Counted from the stretch's first letter, positions 36,684 to 46,606 are shown. The stretch: DNA of 64,000 nt from Methylobacterium sp. DB0501 (GCF_011043735.1 NZ_JAAKGV010000001.1:620001-684000); one strand, 5' to 3'. Numbers and translations: made by a program. Notes: generated by a model from the letters alone, not told the origin.

Positions 36684-37526
36684 ATGATCGAGAACCTGCG
36701 CAACATCCTGATCGCCCTGACCGAGCGCCTGGGCGACGAGACCCCGTCGAGCGCGCTCGCCTACGGCCTGTCGCTGGCGGAGCGCGCACATGCGCGGGTG
36801 ACCGTCCAGGCGGTCTCGGTCCGGCTGGTCGTGCCGCATGCCTGGATCAGCCGCTTCGTCGGCATGGTCGTCGCCGCGGAGAACCGGCGGCTGCGGGACC
36901 TGGCGCAGGCCGTGGCCGAGCGGGCCCGGGGCGACGCGGCCGCCGCCGGCATCCTATGTACCGCGCAGGCCGAGCACCTCTCCTACGACCGCCTGCTCGC
37001 GCGCTTCTCGGCCCAGGCGCGGCTACACGACCTCGCGGTGATCGACGCCGAGCCGCGGATGCTGACGGGCGACCGCGGCCTGATCGAGACGCTGCTGTTC
37101 GAGAGCGGTCGCCCGCTGATCGTCGTCCCGCCGGGCTGCGAGACCGTCACGACGCGACGCATCCTCGTCGCCTGGGACGGCAGCGCCCAGGCGGCCCGCG
37201 CCCTCCACGACGCCCTGCCGTTCCTCCGCCAGGCCGAGAGCGTCGACATCGTCGTGGTGAGCGGCGAGAAGGACCTCTCGCACGCGGTCCCGGGCGCCGA
37301 GGTGGCGCCCGGCCTCGCGCATCACGGCGTCGCCGTGACGGTCACCGACCTGCCGGCGAGGGACGGGGACGTCGCCGGCACCCTGCGCGGTCACGCGACG
37401 GAAACGGGAGCCGACATGATCGTGATGGGCGCCTTCGTCCACTCGCTCCTGCGCGAGACGGTGTTCGGCGGGGTGACGCAGGGGATGCTGCGCGCCTGCC
37501 CGGTCCCGCTCCTGATGGCGCATTGA
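36684..37526 (+). CDS. Universal stress protein, tandem UspA domains
   Basis: 280 residues, two Usp folds. The first (about 1-140) is diverged; the second (about 148-280) begins RRILVAWDGSAQAARAL and ends with MIVMGAFVHSLLRETVFGGVTQGMLRACPVPLLM, keeping most of the G-2x-G-9x-G nucleotide-binding pattern. A cytoplasmic stress protein. Divergent from the P-type ATPase gene by 145 bases; Usp, cation ATPase and cytochrome genes together look like an oxygen- or energy-stress set. Confidence 0.9.
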   Translation: MIENLRNILIALTERLGDETPSSALAYGLSLAERAHARVTVQAVSVRLVVPHAWISRFVGMVVAAENRRLRDLAQAVAERARGDAAAAGILCTAQAEHLSYDRLLARFSAQARLHDLAVIDAEPRMLTGDRGLIETLLFESGRPLIVVPPGCETVTTRRILVAWDGSAQAARALHDALPFLRQAESVDIVVVSGEKDLSHAVPGAEVAPGLAHHGVAVTVTDLPARDGDVAGTLRGHATETGADMIVMGAFVHSLLRETVFGGVTQGMLRACPVPLLMAH

Positions 37527-37716
37527 GCCGGGCGCATCGAGCCGCCCGCGCATTTCGCCCGGTGACCGAAGACTTGCCGGGAAGCGAGGACTTGCTCGGG
37601 ATCGCGGGCTTGCCGGTGAGCGCCGGCCTCCTCGCCGAGGGACTCGGCTTCTCCGACCCCGCCGCCACCGGAACCGGCGGGAGGCGGCGCGCCCGGGATC
37701 GGGCGCGCCGCGGCGG

Positions 37717-38835
37717 TCACGGCGCCTCTCCGCCCTGGCCCGGCGCGGCCCGTTCCGCCGTCGCCGCGCGTCCGCGCCGATCCCTGCGCCACGCGCTCGG
37801 CGTCGTTCCGGTCCAGCGCCGGAAGGCATGCGTGAAGGCGGCGGGTTCCGAGAATTCGAGGGTGGCGGAGATCTCCGCCAGGCCGAGATCCGTGTCGGCG
37901 AGCAATTGCCGCGCCACGGCGAGGCGGGTCTCGTTCGCCACCGACCGGTAGCAGGTTCCCTCGGCCTTCAGGCGCCGGCTCAGCGTCCGCCGGTGCACCG
38001 CCATCGTCTCCGCGGCCCGTTGGGCGCTGAGCCCCCCGTGGATCAGGGATGCCCTGAGGTGGCGGCGCAACTCGTCCGTGAGGCCGCCGGACTCGAACCG
38101 GCGCAGGCGCCGCTCGGCGATCCTGCACAGGACGGGGTTCGCGCCGGCGACCGGGCGCACGAGGAGCGCCGCCGGGAAGACCAGCGCCGCGATCTCCTGC
38201 TCGAAGCGCACGGGAGCGCGGAAGAAGTCCGCGTAGGGCTTCGTGTCCCGCGGCTGCGAGCGCGGCACCAGCACCTCGTCGGGCGCCCACTCCGCATCGC
38301 AGAGGGCGCGCAGGAGGGTCGTCATCGCGGTCAGCGCCCGCTCGCAGTGAAGCGCGATGCCGTCCGCGTCCGGTTCGTAGGGGGCGTAGCTCGCGACGGC
38401 GACCGGCCCGTCGACCCCGACATCGATGACGGCGCCGCGGTCGAAGAGCCCCTGGTGCACCTCGAGCGCCCGCAGGGCATCGCCGACGGTCTCGGAGTTC
38501 CTCATCAGCACACCGAGCAGCTCGACGGATGCCAGGGTCGTGCGCCGGCCGGCCAGAAGACCGCCATGGGGGCATCCGCTCCGGTGTGCGGCCACGACCA
38601 TCAGGCGGCCGAGCGCGAAGGCGACCGGGTCGGTGCGCCCGAGATCGTGCGGATCGATGCCGCTCTGCACGAGCAGCCGGTCCTGCGCGATCCCGAGTGC
38701 GGCCAGCGTCCCGCTCGCCGCCTCGACGGCGCCGCCGGAGACGAAGCCGACGGCGATCGGCGACCCGGAGGCGCCGCCTTCGTCGGCGAGCCCAGGCGTC
38801 GATCGCTCGTGACCCGCTGAGAGCGACGTCGTCAT
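37717..38835 (-). CDS. AraC family regulator with N-terminal arabinose-binding-like domain (OruR/ArgR type)
   Basis: 372 residues. Residues about 30-240 form the long effector domain seen in OruR-like regulators, and the last 120 form the AraC double helix-turn-helix (LSAQRAAETMAVHRRTLSRRLKAEGTCYRSVANETRLAVARQLLADTDLGLAEISATLEFSEPAAFTHAFRRWTG region). ATG at 38835 sits 5 bases after GGGGAGGAAAGGGC. It stands alone, facing an 885-base gene-free region, so its target is not obvious. Confidence 0.85.
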   Translation of the reverse strand: MTTSLSAGHERSTPGLADEGGASGSPIAVGFVSGGAVEAASGTLAALGIAQDRLLVQSGIDPHDLGRTDPVAFALGRLMVVAAHRSGCPHGGLLAGRRTTLASVELLGVLMRNSETVGDALRALEVHQGLFDRGAVIDVGVDGPVAVASYAPYEPDADGIALHCERALTAMTTLLRALCDAEWAPDEVLVPRSQPRDTKPYADFFRAPVRFEQEIAALVFPAALLVRPVAGANPVLCRIAERRLRRFESGGLTDELRRHLRASLIHGGLSAQRAAETMAVHRRTLSRRLKAEGTCYRSVANETRLAVARQLLADTDLGLAEISATLEFSEPAAFTHAFRRWTGTTPSAWRRDRRGRAATAERAAPGQGGEAP

Positions 38836-39721
38836 GCCCTTTCCTCCCCACTCTGCCTCGTGAGCATCCCGCCGGAGCCGGGCGTGCCGGCGCACCGCCG
38901 GCCGGCACGATCGGTGAAGCGTCCCGGATCGGGACTCCGGCTTCGGCAAGTTCATCGTGGTGCGACGCATGAGATGTGCTTGCGACGCATGGGACTAAAA
39001 ACAGGAATTGCACCGAACTTCGGATGCAATGGCTGCTTTTCGCCAGTATTTTACAATAAAAAAATTAAATAATAATTGTTAGGCGCTTCGTCGGTCGTGA
39101 TCGATGAAAGACCTGCCGCCCATCGCTCCGTCGGCCAGCGGACCCCGCGGTCGTCAGGGCAGCTGCCTGACAGGCAAGGCGACCGGCCCGCCAGGCCAAG
39201 ACGCCGGGTTCCATCCGGCCGCATCGCGGAACCAAAACGATAATCGGCGGGTGACGATCAGCCTTGATATGGATCAACATCGGTCGGATTTAATCATGCC
39301 GGATGCCTGTAGAAATCGGATTTATAGTCATGTTTTTGCGGCAAAATATATTTCTATTCTTGATTTGATTGATGCCGCGATTGATCTCGGGCGTCGCCGT
39401 CATGGTTGCCCGGTGCGTGGCCCCGAGCGGGTGCAGCCTCGATGACGATCGATCGTGCCGGGACGCATGTCGCGCAAGATGCCGTCCGGACCGGGACGCG
39501 CCGCGACGGGATCGGCTGCGACCGGGCGGCCCCAAGGTCTCGAAACGTGAGGTCGCACAAACTGAGCCATGGGCCGCCGGTCGGTTTCGGGATCGCCGCC
39601 TAATCAAAATTTTTCGTCGGCCTGATATGTTTGTCTCGATCAATCAAGCGTGCTCTTCGAGGCCAGACCATAATGAGATCGATCATCCGGGCCATCAGAT
39701 GACCTGAAGAGGAGGAGAGCG
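38836..39721. other. Large gene-free region upstream of two small secreted-protein genes
   Basis: 886 bases. It contains A+T-rich patches (39050-39075 and 39330-39370) unlike the surrounding genome and short frames of no family. Nothing supports a gene, but a small RNA cannot be excluded. Confidence 0.4.
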
Positions 39722-40111
39722 ATGCTGTCTCGTATCTTGCGCTGTGTGCGCCTGACCGTGGGGTTCGGACTGCCGGCGGTGGGCGGGCTCGCCTGCGTCG
39801 CGGTGTCGGCCCAGCCGCTGGTGGTGCGCGTCAACCCGCAGCTCGCACAACGCGGCGTGCTGATGTCGGGCGGCGAGCCCGGCACGATCGACGCCCTGTT
39901 CGATTCGGGGCCCCGCTACTCCGAGCCGAGCGGCGTGCGCGTCGGACGCGGCAGCGTGATTCCCGGCTGGCTCGAGCTCGGCTCGTTTCAGAACGTCTCG
40001 GTCCCGGGACTGAATCCGGTCGGATACTACGGCTACTTCATCTCTCCGGACGATCACGCCGTGGTGGTCGATCTCGGATCCCGCCGGGTCATGCGCGTCA
40101 TCAGCCACTGA
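39722..40111 (+). CDS. Small secreted protein, DUF1236-like C-terminus
   Basis: 129 residues. Basic start and hydrophobic segment (about 1-30) form a signal peptide ending near VSAQP. The C-terminal VPGLNPVGYYGYFISPDDHAVVVDLGSRRVMRVI resembles DUF1236 repeats of periplasmic proteins in this order of bacteria. A strong GAGGAGGAGAG precedes the ATG. Function unknown. Confidence 0.65.
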   Translation: MLSRILRCVRLTVGFGLPAVGGLACVAVSAQPLVVRVNPQLAQRGVLMSGGEPGTIDALFDSGPRYSEPSGVRVGRGSVIPGWLELGSFQNVSVPGLNPVGYYGYFISPDDHAVVVDLGSRRVMRVISH

Positions 40112-40278
40112 TCGAGGGGCGTCGCGTCGGACGAGCGGCCGGCCGCGTCTCGTCCGGACGGGCGAGACACCCGACCGGTCGGGGCGGCCTCGTTCGCGCC
40201 GCCGCGAGACACGTCGGAGAGCGGGCCGCCTGCCCGTATCCGAAAGCTCCCTACAGAATCATCCCGAAGGAGGCAGCG

Positions 40279-40830
40279 ATGCAAAAACGCATGATCGGCG
40301 CAGGCGCCGCGATCGCCGTGGTGGGATTCCTGGCCGGACCTTGGGCCGGATCGTCCGCGGTTCGGGCCGGGGACGTAACGACGACCGGCGCGATCGGCGA
40401 AAGCGCCACGGTGAGCCAAGCCACGGTGAGCCAGGCGAATTTCAAGGTTCTGACCGATGCCCGGATCGGAGTCGTGAAGGCCGTGCTCCAGCTGACGCCG
40501 GAGCAGCAGCGCTACTGGCCGCCCGTCGAGGAGGCGATCCGCGCCCGCGCGGAGGGGCGCTATCACCGGCTGTCCGCCCTGGTCGGGCATCTGCAGCAGC
40601 GGGGCGAGGTCGATCCGATCGCCGCGATGCGGACGCGCGCCGACTCGCTCGGCCAGCGGTCGGCAGAGCTCAAGCGACTCGGCGATGCATGGCAGCCCCT
40701 CTACCAGACTCTCGGTCCGGATCAGAAGGAGCGGATGCGGCTGGTCACGGCGAGGATCATCGGCGGCTTGCGCGAGGCGATCGAGACTCGCCGCAGGGAG
40801 CTGGTCGAGGACGAGGACGACGAAGGCTGA
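40279..40830 (+). CDS. Periplasmic Spy/CpxP-like LTxxQ-motif protein
   Basis: 183 residues with a signal peptide (about 1-30). The mature part is mostly helical with LTPEQQRYWPPVEEAI (about 72-87) and a second diverged LGPDQKERM site, the pattern of LTxxQ/Spy-type chaperones that bind unfolded proteins or metals. A duplicated ATVSQ-ATVSQ near residue 43 reflects a 15-base tandem repeat. AAGGAGG lies before the ATG. Confidence 0.75.
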   Translation: MQKRMIGAGAAIAVVGFLAGPWAGSSAVRAGDVTTTGAIGESATVSQATVSQANFKVLTDARIGVVKAVLQLTPEQQRYWPPVEEAIRARAEGRYHRLSALVGHLQQRGEVDPIAAMRTRADSLGQRSAELKRLGDAWQPLYQTLGPDQKERMRLVTARIIGGLREAIETRRRELVEDEDDEG

Positions 40831-41422
40831 GCGTTTCCGGGCTGGGGGTGGTCCCTCCGGACCTCGACGGAACGCCAGGGGAACGCCAGGACGGGTTTCG
40901 GCGATGACCCGCGAGGAGCCCTGCCCGCAGGATTTCTCGCGGCGTCCCGCGTCCCGGTCGTGCGAGGGCGCCCGTCGCTCCTCGCGGGGGCAATCCTCGC
41001 GGGGGCAAGTCGGTTCCTGAAGTCGGTTCGTGGCCTCTTTTCTCTCCCCCGAGGCGCTTCCGCCAGCGACCTCCGAGCCTGCGTGAGCAGGGTGTTGCTC
41101 TGACTGCTTGGGGCGAGCAGGCACTTCCTATCCTCCCACCTCCTATCCTGAAGCGGTGGAGCAACGCGCAGGTCTCGAAGGAGGCCCTGGAAGTCTCCAG
41201 GTCGTCTCTCGATATTACCTGGAGGCCCCTCCTGCGAGGTCGGTCCATCTCCGCTGAACTGACGCCTCCGGGATGAGGGACAGGGTGGGATAATCAGTTT
41301 TATTTTAAGTACCATCGAAGATAAGGATACGCATTGCGAACCGTCCCGGGCATGGCATCGGCATCGCACGCATGCTGCTCCCCAGCCGCGGGACGATGAT
41401 CGGGGCAACCCGGTGCGGCCGG
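40831..41422. other. Gene-free region with several short tandem repeats
   Basis: 592 bases. Two exact copies of TCCTCGCGGGGGCAA (40979-41008), two AAGTCGGTTC (41007-41029), and doubled GGAACGCCAGG near 40870 occur close together. An A+T-rich patch lies at 41290-41335. No supported gene. Confidence 0.5.
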
Positions 41423-41833
41423 TCAGTACGCGACCCGTGCGGGGCGGTGGGGAAACGGAGCGTCCCACCGTGGTGCCATGGCAACCATGGGAGGCTCGGG
41501 CGCGAACGGCAGCATCGTCGCGCCGAAGGCGACGAAGCCGGCGGCGGCGCGCACGTCGTCGGGCTGGCGCGGATCGCGCGCGATGAGGTCCGCGCGCTGG
41601 AACAGGCGCAGGTTGCAGAGGCGGGATGGAAGCCCGCCCGACGGCGTGCAGGCGTCGTGCCGCGCGCAGGCCGCGTCGAGCGCATCGATCGGCGGGAGCG
41701 GGAACCGGTTTCCCAAGCCGCAATAGTTCCCGTGGATGAGGACGGACGGCTCCCGCCCGTACCCGCCCGGTTGCGCCTGCGCACAAGACAAGCCTGCGGT
41801 GGCGACGAAGAGAACCGCGATCGGTGTGCGCAT
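41423..41833 (-). CDS. Secreted bacterial phospholipase A2-like protein
   Basis: 136 residues. Signal peptide MRTPIAVLFVATAGLSCAQA (1-20). The calcium-loop-like YCGLGN at 37-42 and the catalytic core CARHDAC at 56-62, with H59-D60, match small prokaryotic phospholipase A2, which release fatty acids from the sn-2 position. Length fits the family. ATG at 41833 set by the signal peptide. Followed in reverse order by a Gly-rich secreted-protein gene upstream, same strand. Confidence 0.75.
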   Translation of the reverse strand: MRTPIAVLFVATAGLSCAQAQPGGYGREPSVLIHGNYCGLGNRFPLPPIDALDAACARHDACTPSGGLPSRLCNLRLFQRADLIARDPRQPDDVRAAAGFVAFGATMLPFAPEPPMVAMAPRWDAPFPHRPARVAY

Positions 41834-41946
41834 GACAATCGCTCCGTGCGCCAGCGCAAGGTCGGGACGGGCGTCGCCGGCTCCGGGGAGAGCGAAGCTC
41901 TCGCCCGGGGGAACGGCGCCGCCCGGGAATGGCAGTCCGGACAGCC

Positions 41947-42372
41947 TCAGTACGGCAGGCACTGGCCGGTATAGGCATCCCAGTACCGGTAGGGGCCGCA
42001 TCCGCCGCGGGTCGCGCCGTAATAGCCCGCCGCGGCCGCGGCGCCGGCGGCCCCGGCTGCGAGCCCGTATCCGTAGGGCCGGTAGCCGTATCGGCCGTAA
42101 CCGTACCCGCCCCGATAGCCGTAGCGCCCGCGAGCGGCATACCCGCCCCGGTAGCCGTACCCGCCCCGGTAGCCGCCCACGCGACCGCCGTGGAAGCCGC
42201 CCCGATTGCCCACGCCCCGATACCCGCCGCCGTGAAAGCCGCCGCCGCGGAAGCCGCCGCCATGGAAACCACCACCATGGAAACCGCCGCCGCCGAAGCC
42301 GCCGCGCGCCTCCGCGGCGGTCGTAAGGAGCAGTGCGGCCATGGCCGATGCTGCGATGATGAAGCGCTTCAT
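41947..42372 (-). CDS. Secreted Gly/Tyr/Arg-rich repeat protein
   Basis: 141 residues. Signal peptide MKRFIIAASAMAALLLTTAAEA, then repeats of the GGFHGGG type (about 25-60), then YGYRGGY-type repeats (about 65-100), an Ala/Gly segment, and a conserved Cys-containing tail (GGCGPYRYWDAYTGQCLPY) that could form one disulfide. Similar low-complexity proteins are frequent in these bacteria; function unknown, perhaps an envelope or matrix protein. 113 bases upstream of the phospholipase gene on the same strand. Confidence 0.75.
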   Translation of the reverse strand: MKRFIIAASAMAALLLTTAAEARGGFGGGGFHGGGFHGGGFRGGGFHGGGYRGVGNRGGFHGGRVGGYRGGYGYRGGYAARGRYGYRGGYGYGRYGYRPYGYGLAAGAAGAAAAAGYYGATRGGCGPYRYWDAYTGQCLPY

Positions 42373-43010
42373 GGGACAGTCTCCTTCCTCCAGGCGGATC
42401 GATCGATGCTCCGCCCTTCGCAGCCGGGCATGAGCGGCCTTCGCGTGCGACGGCCGCTCATGCGAACCGTCTTCGCCGGCCTGAACGCCGTCTCAGCCGG
42501 ACCGTAGCGTCCGGGGCTCTCACGTGCTTGATCGGATAGGTCACGATGCCGCGCACGGCATGCGCTGCCCGGACACAGCTTCGTCAGGGCCAGTCCCGTT
42601 CGATCAAGCACCCGTCGAGAAGTCGGCCATCCTCGCCGGATAAGGCTGGCTGGCCCATCCGAGAGCATCAGTCGGAAGCAGGTGCGGAGCGGACAAGGAG
42701 AGTTGGGCGGTAAAATTGGTATTGTAATCTATTTACTTAATATAATTCATGTGCAAGTGATTATATTTTCCTAATTTCACCGACTGTTTCTGCGCATGAA
42801 TCACGTCTTATGACTCTCGGATCCAGAAAGGCCTTCACTGGCAGAGCTTGCGGCTCCCTCTCGCATCCATCGGATGGTGTACGCCCCCGGCGTCTCGTCT
42901 TGAAGCCTGGAGCATCCCGGTCCTGCCGCTGCCTTTCGTGCGCGCCGGGACGCGCAATCGGGGTCGGCCTCGCTCTGCCGGAGATCCAGGCGGAGATCCA
43001 GGGTGATGGA
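42373..43010. other. Divergent upstream region with A+T-rich block
   Basis: 638 bases between the Gly-rich gene and the metallopeptidase-like gene. Positions 42715-42800 are unusually rich in A+T and could hold promoters for the plus-strand gene. No gene seen. Confidence 0.4.
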
Positions 43011-43862
43011 ATGCGATGCGCTGCAGCGATCTGGGTGGGTTCGGCACTGGCGCTCGGCGCCGGGCCGGGGCGTGCAAGCCCGGTTTCGGATGCTCCGATC
43101 CGCGTCGTCTACGACCGTCCGGGTCGGCCGGAATCGCTCGCCATCTACCACGAGGTCAGGAAGCGCCGCGTCCTCGAAGGCCTGCGGGAGATCGCCGCCG
43201 GCATGCGCCTGCCGCGGTCGCTGACCCTCCGGTTCTCGGCTTGCCGCGGCGAGGCCGATGCGTGGTACGAGCCCACGAACCGGACGGTCACGGTCTGCTA
43301 CGGGTATGTCCGGGAGGTGGAGGACCGGTTGCCCTGGGACGCGGTCCGGGCCCGGGAGATGGGACCGGGGAGGCGCCGGGGAATGCGCCACGACGCGGTG
43401 TTCGGCCTCATCGCCCAGGCCTTCCTGCACGAGACCGGGCACGCCCTGTTCGACCTGCTCGACGTGCCGGTGCTCGGCCGCGAGGAGGATGCCGCCGACC
43501 AGTTCGCGGCGCTCGTCCTGCTCGAACTGCCGCCGGCGCAGGCCCGGCACGTCGTCGACGGCATCACGCATCTCTTCCGCAGCCTCGCAGCCGACGAACC
43601 GGCGCAAGCGGTTCTGCTCGCGGACGACCACAGCCTCGCGCTCCAGCGCCTCTACAACCTGCTCTGCCTCGCCTACGGAGCCGACCGCCGCGCCTTCGGC
43701 TACCTCGTCGCCAGCGGCGCCCTGCCGCGACCGCGGGCCGAATTCTGCGAGGCGGAGTACGATCTCGCCCTGTCCTCGCTGCACGCGCTCTTCGGGCGTC
43801 ATCTCCGCGGCGGGCGGCTGGAGCGCGCACGGGTCCGCCGCGCCTTTCGCGGGATGTTCTGA
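43011..43862 (+). CDS. DUF4344-like putative zinc metallopeptidase, exported
   Basis: 283 residues. A short signal peptide (MRCAAAIWVGSALALGAGPGRAS) is followed by a domain with HETGH at 140-144 and EEDAADQF about 14 residues later, the HExxH...E/D layout of gluzincin-like peptidases and the hallmark of DUF4344. Cys pair SACRGEAD and VCYGY may form a disulfide. The ATG at 43011 is chosen for the signal peptide; its ribosome site is weak. Substrate unknown. Confidence 0.75.
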   Translation: MRCAAAIWVGSALALGAGPGRASPVSDAPIRVVYDRPGRPESLAIYHEVRKRRVLEGLREIAAGMRLPRSLTLRFSACRGEADAWYEPTNRTVTVCYGYVREVEDRLPWDAVRAREMGPGRRRGMRHDAVFGLIAQAFLHETGHALFDLLDVPVLGREEDAADQFAALVLLELPPAQARHVVDGITHLFRSLAADEPAQAVLLADDHSLALQRLYNLLCLAYGADRRAFGYLVASGALPRPRAEFCEAEYDLALSSLHALFGRHLRGGRLERARVRRAFRGMF

Positions 43863-43899
43863 TCGCGGGCCGGACTTCAGCGGCCGCGATGCGCGGGGA

Positions 43900-45003
43900 C
43901 TATTCGCCACTCGCCATGGCCTGCGCGTCCTCGCCAGGATGGCGCGTCATCCAGCCGACCAGCAGCACATAGCCCGTCGCCAGCACGACCGGTCCGATGA
44001 ACAGGCCGAGAAGGCCGTCGGCGATCACGCCGCCGACGACGCCGGCCAGGATGACGGGCATCGGGACGTCCAGCCCTCGGCCCAGGAGCAGGGGCTTGAG
44101 GATGTTGTCGCTCAATCCGGCGCCGAGCGTCCAGAGCGAGAAGACGAGCGCCGGCACCGTGTCGTGGGTGGCGAAGACGTAGCCCATCACCGGGATGGTC
44201 AGGATGACGGCCGGAACCTGGACGATGCAGAGAAGCAGCGACGCGAGCGTCCACAGGCCGGCGGCCGGAAGGCCGATGACGAAGAATCCGGCGCCGAGAA
44301 GGAGGGACTGGACCACCGCCACGCCGACGATGCCCAGGGCCACGCCGCGAATGGTATCGACGGCCAGTCCCGCGAGCGCGATGCCCCGGGCCGGGCTGCC
44401 CGTGGCACGCACCAGGACCCGCCGCGTGAACGACGCCGCGGCCTTGCCGTACCCGACCAGGAACGCGGCGATCGCGAAGGACAGAACGAACGACACTTCG
44501 CCGGTCGCGAAACGCCGGGCCGTCGACAGGAGCCAGGCGGCCGGTCGCTTCAGCATCGGCCCGTAGCGCGCGAGGGCCGCCGGCGCGTTGTCGGCGGCGA
44601 GCGCCCAGGCCTCCGCCAGCTTCCGGCCGACCAGCGGAAGGTCGGCGAGCCGGGGCGGCGGGGGCGGCACGGTCAGCGTCTGGTCCCGCAGGCCGGAGAG
44701 GATCGTGGCGGCGGACGATCCGAGCGACGTCACGATCAGGATCGTCGCCGCCAGCATGACCGCGATGCCGACCAGTCCGATCAACAGGGCGGACCCGCTC
44801 TCGCCGACGCGGACGAGGAGGCGGCGATGCAGCGGGTACAGCATGACGGCCAGGATCGCCGACCAGAGCAGGATCTCGGAGAGCGGCGACAGGATGCGGC
44901 TGCAAGCATAGATCAGCGCCGCAACCAGGCCGACTTGAAGAATGAGATCGAACATGCCCGTCGTCGAGGGCGGGATGTCGGGTTGCGGCGTATTGTTGTC
45001 CAT
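43900..45003 (-). CDS. AI-2E family transporter (PerM/TqsA-like)
   Basis: 367 residues, about eight membrane helices, standard for the family. Features are an early pair of helices around SEILLWSAILAVMLYPLHRRL, the amphipathic central part, and the C-terminal LGAGLSDNILKPLLLGRGLDVPMPVILAGVVGG, the best conserved family segment. Members export AI-2 or act in stress-linked ion exchange; the substrate here is open. Convergent with the metallopeptidase gene 37 bases away. Confidence 0.9.
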   Translation of the reverse strand: MDNNTPQPDIPPSTTGMFDLILQVGLVAALIYACSRILSPLSEILLWSAILAVMLYPLHRRLLVRVGESGSALLIGLVGIAVMLAATILIVTSLGSSAATILSGLRDQTLTVPPPPPRLADLPLVGRKLAEAWALAADNAPAALARYGPMLKRPAAWLLSTARRFATGEVSFVLSFAIAAFLVGYGKAAASFTRRVLVRATGSPARGIALAGLAVDTIRGVALGIVGVAVVQSLLLGAGFFVIGLPAAGLWTLASLLLCIVQVPAVILTIPVMGYVFATHDTVPALVFSLWTLGAGLSDNILKPLLLGRGLDVPMPVILAGVVGGVIADGLLGLFIGPVVLATGYVLLVGWMTRHPGEDAQAMASGE

Positions 45004-45633
45004 CGCGACGACCGCTCGGTTGTCTAAACGTTTCAGGGGTAAAAACGGTCACGGCCTCCAGGACGAGTCCTTCAACCGTGACGAAGCCCTGCCGAATGGC
45101 GGTTGCGACGGGCCGGCAGCCGGGAAAACATGACGGAGACGCCTTCGTGATCCGCGCTCTGCAACCCTACCGTCCCAGATCCTGTGTGATGGGCGGACCG
45201 AATTCACATCCCCCGTCGTCATCCCGGGTTCTCGCCGTCGGTGAGCCCTGGATGACGCAGTGCATTGTCGGCCTCTGCGCCCGATCAACCGACCCCTCGC
45301 ATCGACCAGGCTCCCACCGCGGTGATGCGTCCGCGCACCGCATCCTGAACCGAGGGCCGCAGGCCTCCTTGCGGTGGATCAAGGCGGCGTCGATCCCGTC
45401 GCCCCTCCGGATCGTCCGCTCCCGCCGGGTCGTCGGCGCTTCCGAAGTGCATCGACGCCATCGCCGCGGCGGATCGCGCGGTGTCCCGCCCGATCAAGCG
45501 GCGAGGCGCATCCCCGGCGAGAGTGCCGACGGGCGTCGGGGCGATCCGTGGTGGAGGGCACAGCCCGATCCGCCGCGGGTGCGAGCCGATCGTCACCGGG
45601 GCCGACGTCCCGCCGCATCCGGGAGGAAGCACC
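45004..45633. other. Gene-free region upstream of the pta-ackA module
   Basis: 630 bases with a REP-like dyad (45218-45256) and no convincing gene on either strand. It should contain the promoter of the pta-ackA-DUF3141-fabI genes. Confidence 0.45.
45218..45256. repeat. REP-like palindromic repeat
   Basis: GTCATCCCGGG at 45218-45228 pairs with CCCTGGATGAC at 45246-45256 (one mismatch). Same family as 27487-27522. Confidence 0.55.
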
Positions 45634-46604
45634 GTGGCGCGTTCGACGATGCAGGAGGCGCCGGCTTGCCGCCGGCACGAGAAGTACGAACGCCTGATCG
45701 CCGCCGCGCAGGCGCGAGCCCGCCTCACGGTCGCGGTCGCGCATCCGTGCGACGAGGCCTCGCTCGGCGCCGCGCTGGAGGCGGCGGATCTCGGTCTCAT
45801 CGAGCCGATCCTGGTCGGTCCCCGGTTGCGGATCGCCGCCGCGGCCGCGGCCTGCGGCCGGGACCTCGCGGCGTTCCGGATCGTCGACGCGGCCCACAGC
45901 CACGATTCCGCGGCGCGGGCGGTGGCGCTGTCAATGCCGGGGAGGCCGGCGCACTCATGAAGGGCAGCCTCCATACCGACGAGCTGATGGGGGCCGTGGT
46001 GCGGCGCGAGGGCGGGCTGCGGACGGCGCGCCGCCTCAGCCACTGCTTCGTGATGGACGTGCCGGGCCACGACGACCCCCTCATCGTCACCGACGCCGCC
46101 ATCAACATCGCCCCGACGCTCGAGGAGAAGCGCGACATCGTCCAGAACGCGATCGACCTCGCGCATTCCTTCGGGATCGAGGTGGTGCGGGTCGCGATCG
46201 TGTCGGCGATGGAGACGGTCAACCCGAAGGTCCCCTCGACCGTCGATGCCGCGGCACTCTGCAAGATGGCCGATCGCGGCCAGATCACCGGGGCGGTCCT
46301 CGACGGGCCGCTCGCCCTCGACAACGCCATCGATCTCGGCGCGGCGGCGATCAAGAAGATCCGCTCGCCGGTCGCCGGCCGCGCCAACGTGCTGGTGGTG
46401 CCGGATCTCGAAGCCGGCAACATGCTGGCGAAGAGCCTGATCTTCCTCGCCGGCGCGGACGCCGCCGGGATCGTGCTCGGCGCCAGGGTGCCGATCATCC
46501 TGACGAGCCGCGCCGATTCGCGCCTGACGCGCCTCGCCTCCTGCGCCGTCGCCTCGCTGTTCGCCGCCGGCCGTCGCGCCGCCAAGCCGTTGCCGAAGGT
46601 GTAG
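45634..46604 (+). pseudogene. Phosphate acetyl/butyryltransferase gene with a one-base frameshift
   Basis: GTG at 45634 with GGGAGGAAG 6 bases upstream starts a Pta-type enzyme: HEKYERLIAAAQARARLTVAVAHPCDEASLGAALEAADLGLI. At 45928-45930 the frame ends in the wrong phase (stop at 45958), while the next phase continues without a gap: VNAGEAGALMKGSLHTDELMGAVV..., through DAAINIAPTLEEKRDIVQNAI and SLIFLAGADAAGIVLGARVPIILTSRAD to 46604. One missing base in ...GCGCTGTC... explains it. Either a sequencing error or a fresh mutation; the two halves are otherwise intact. It lies 2 bases before ackA. Confidence 0.85.
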
Positions 46605-46606
46605 GG

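Noticed and set aside
39104..39445. Plus-strand frame of 113 codons in the 885-base gap
   Set aside because: Composition changes along it, no ribosome site, no recognisable domain.
45078..45633. N-terminal extension of the phosphotransacylase frame
   Set aside because: No family sequence before 45634, where a good ribosome site and GTG lie.
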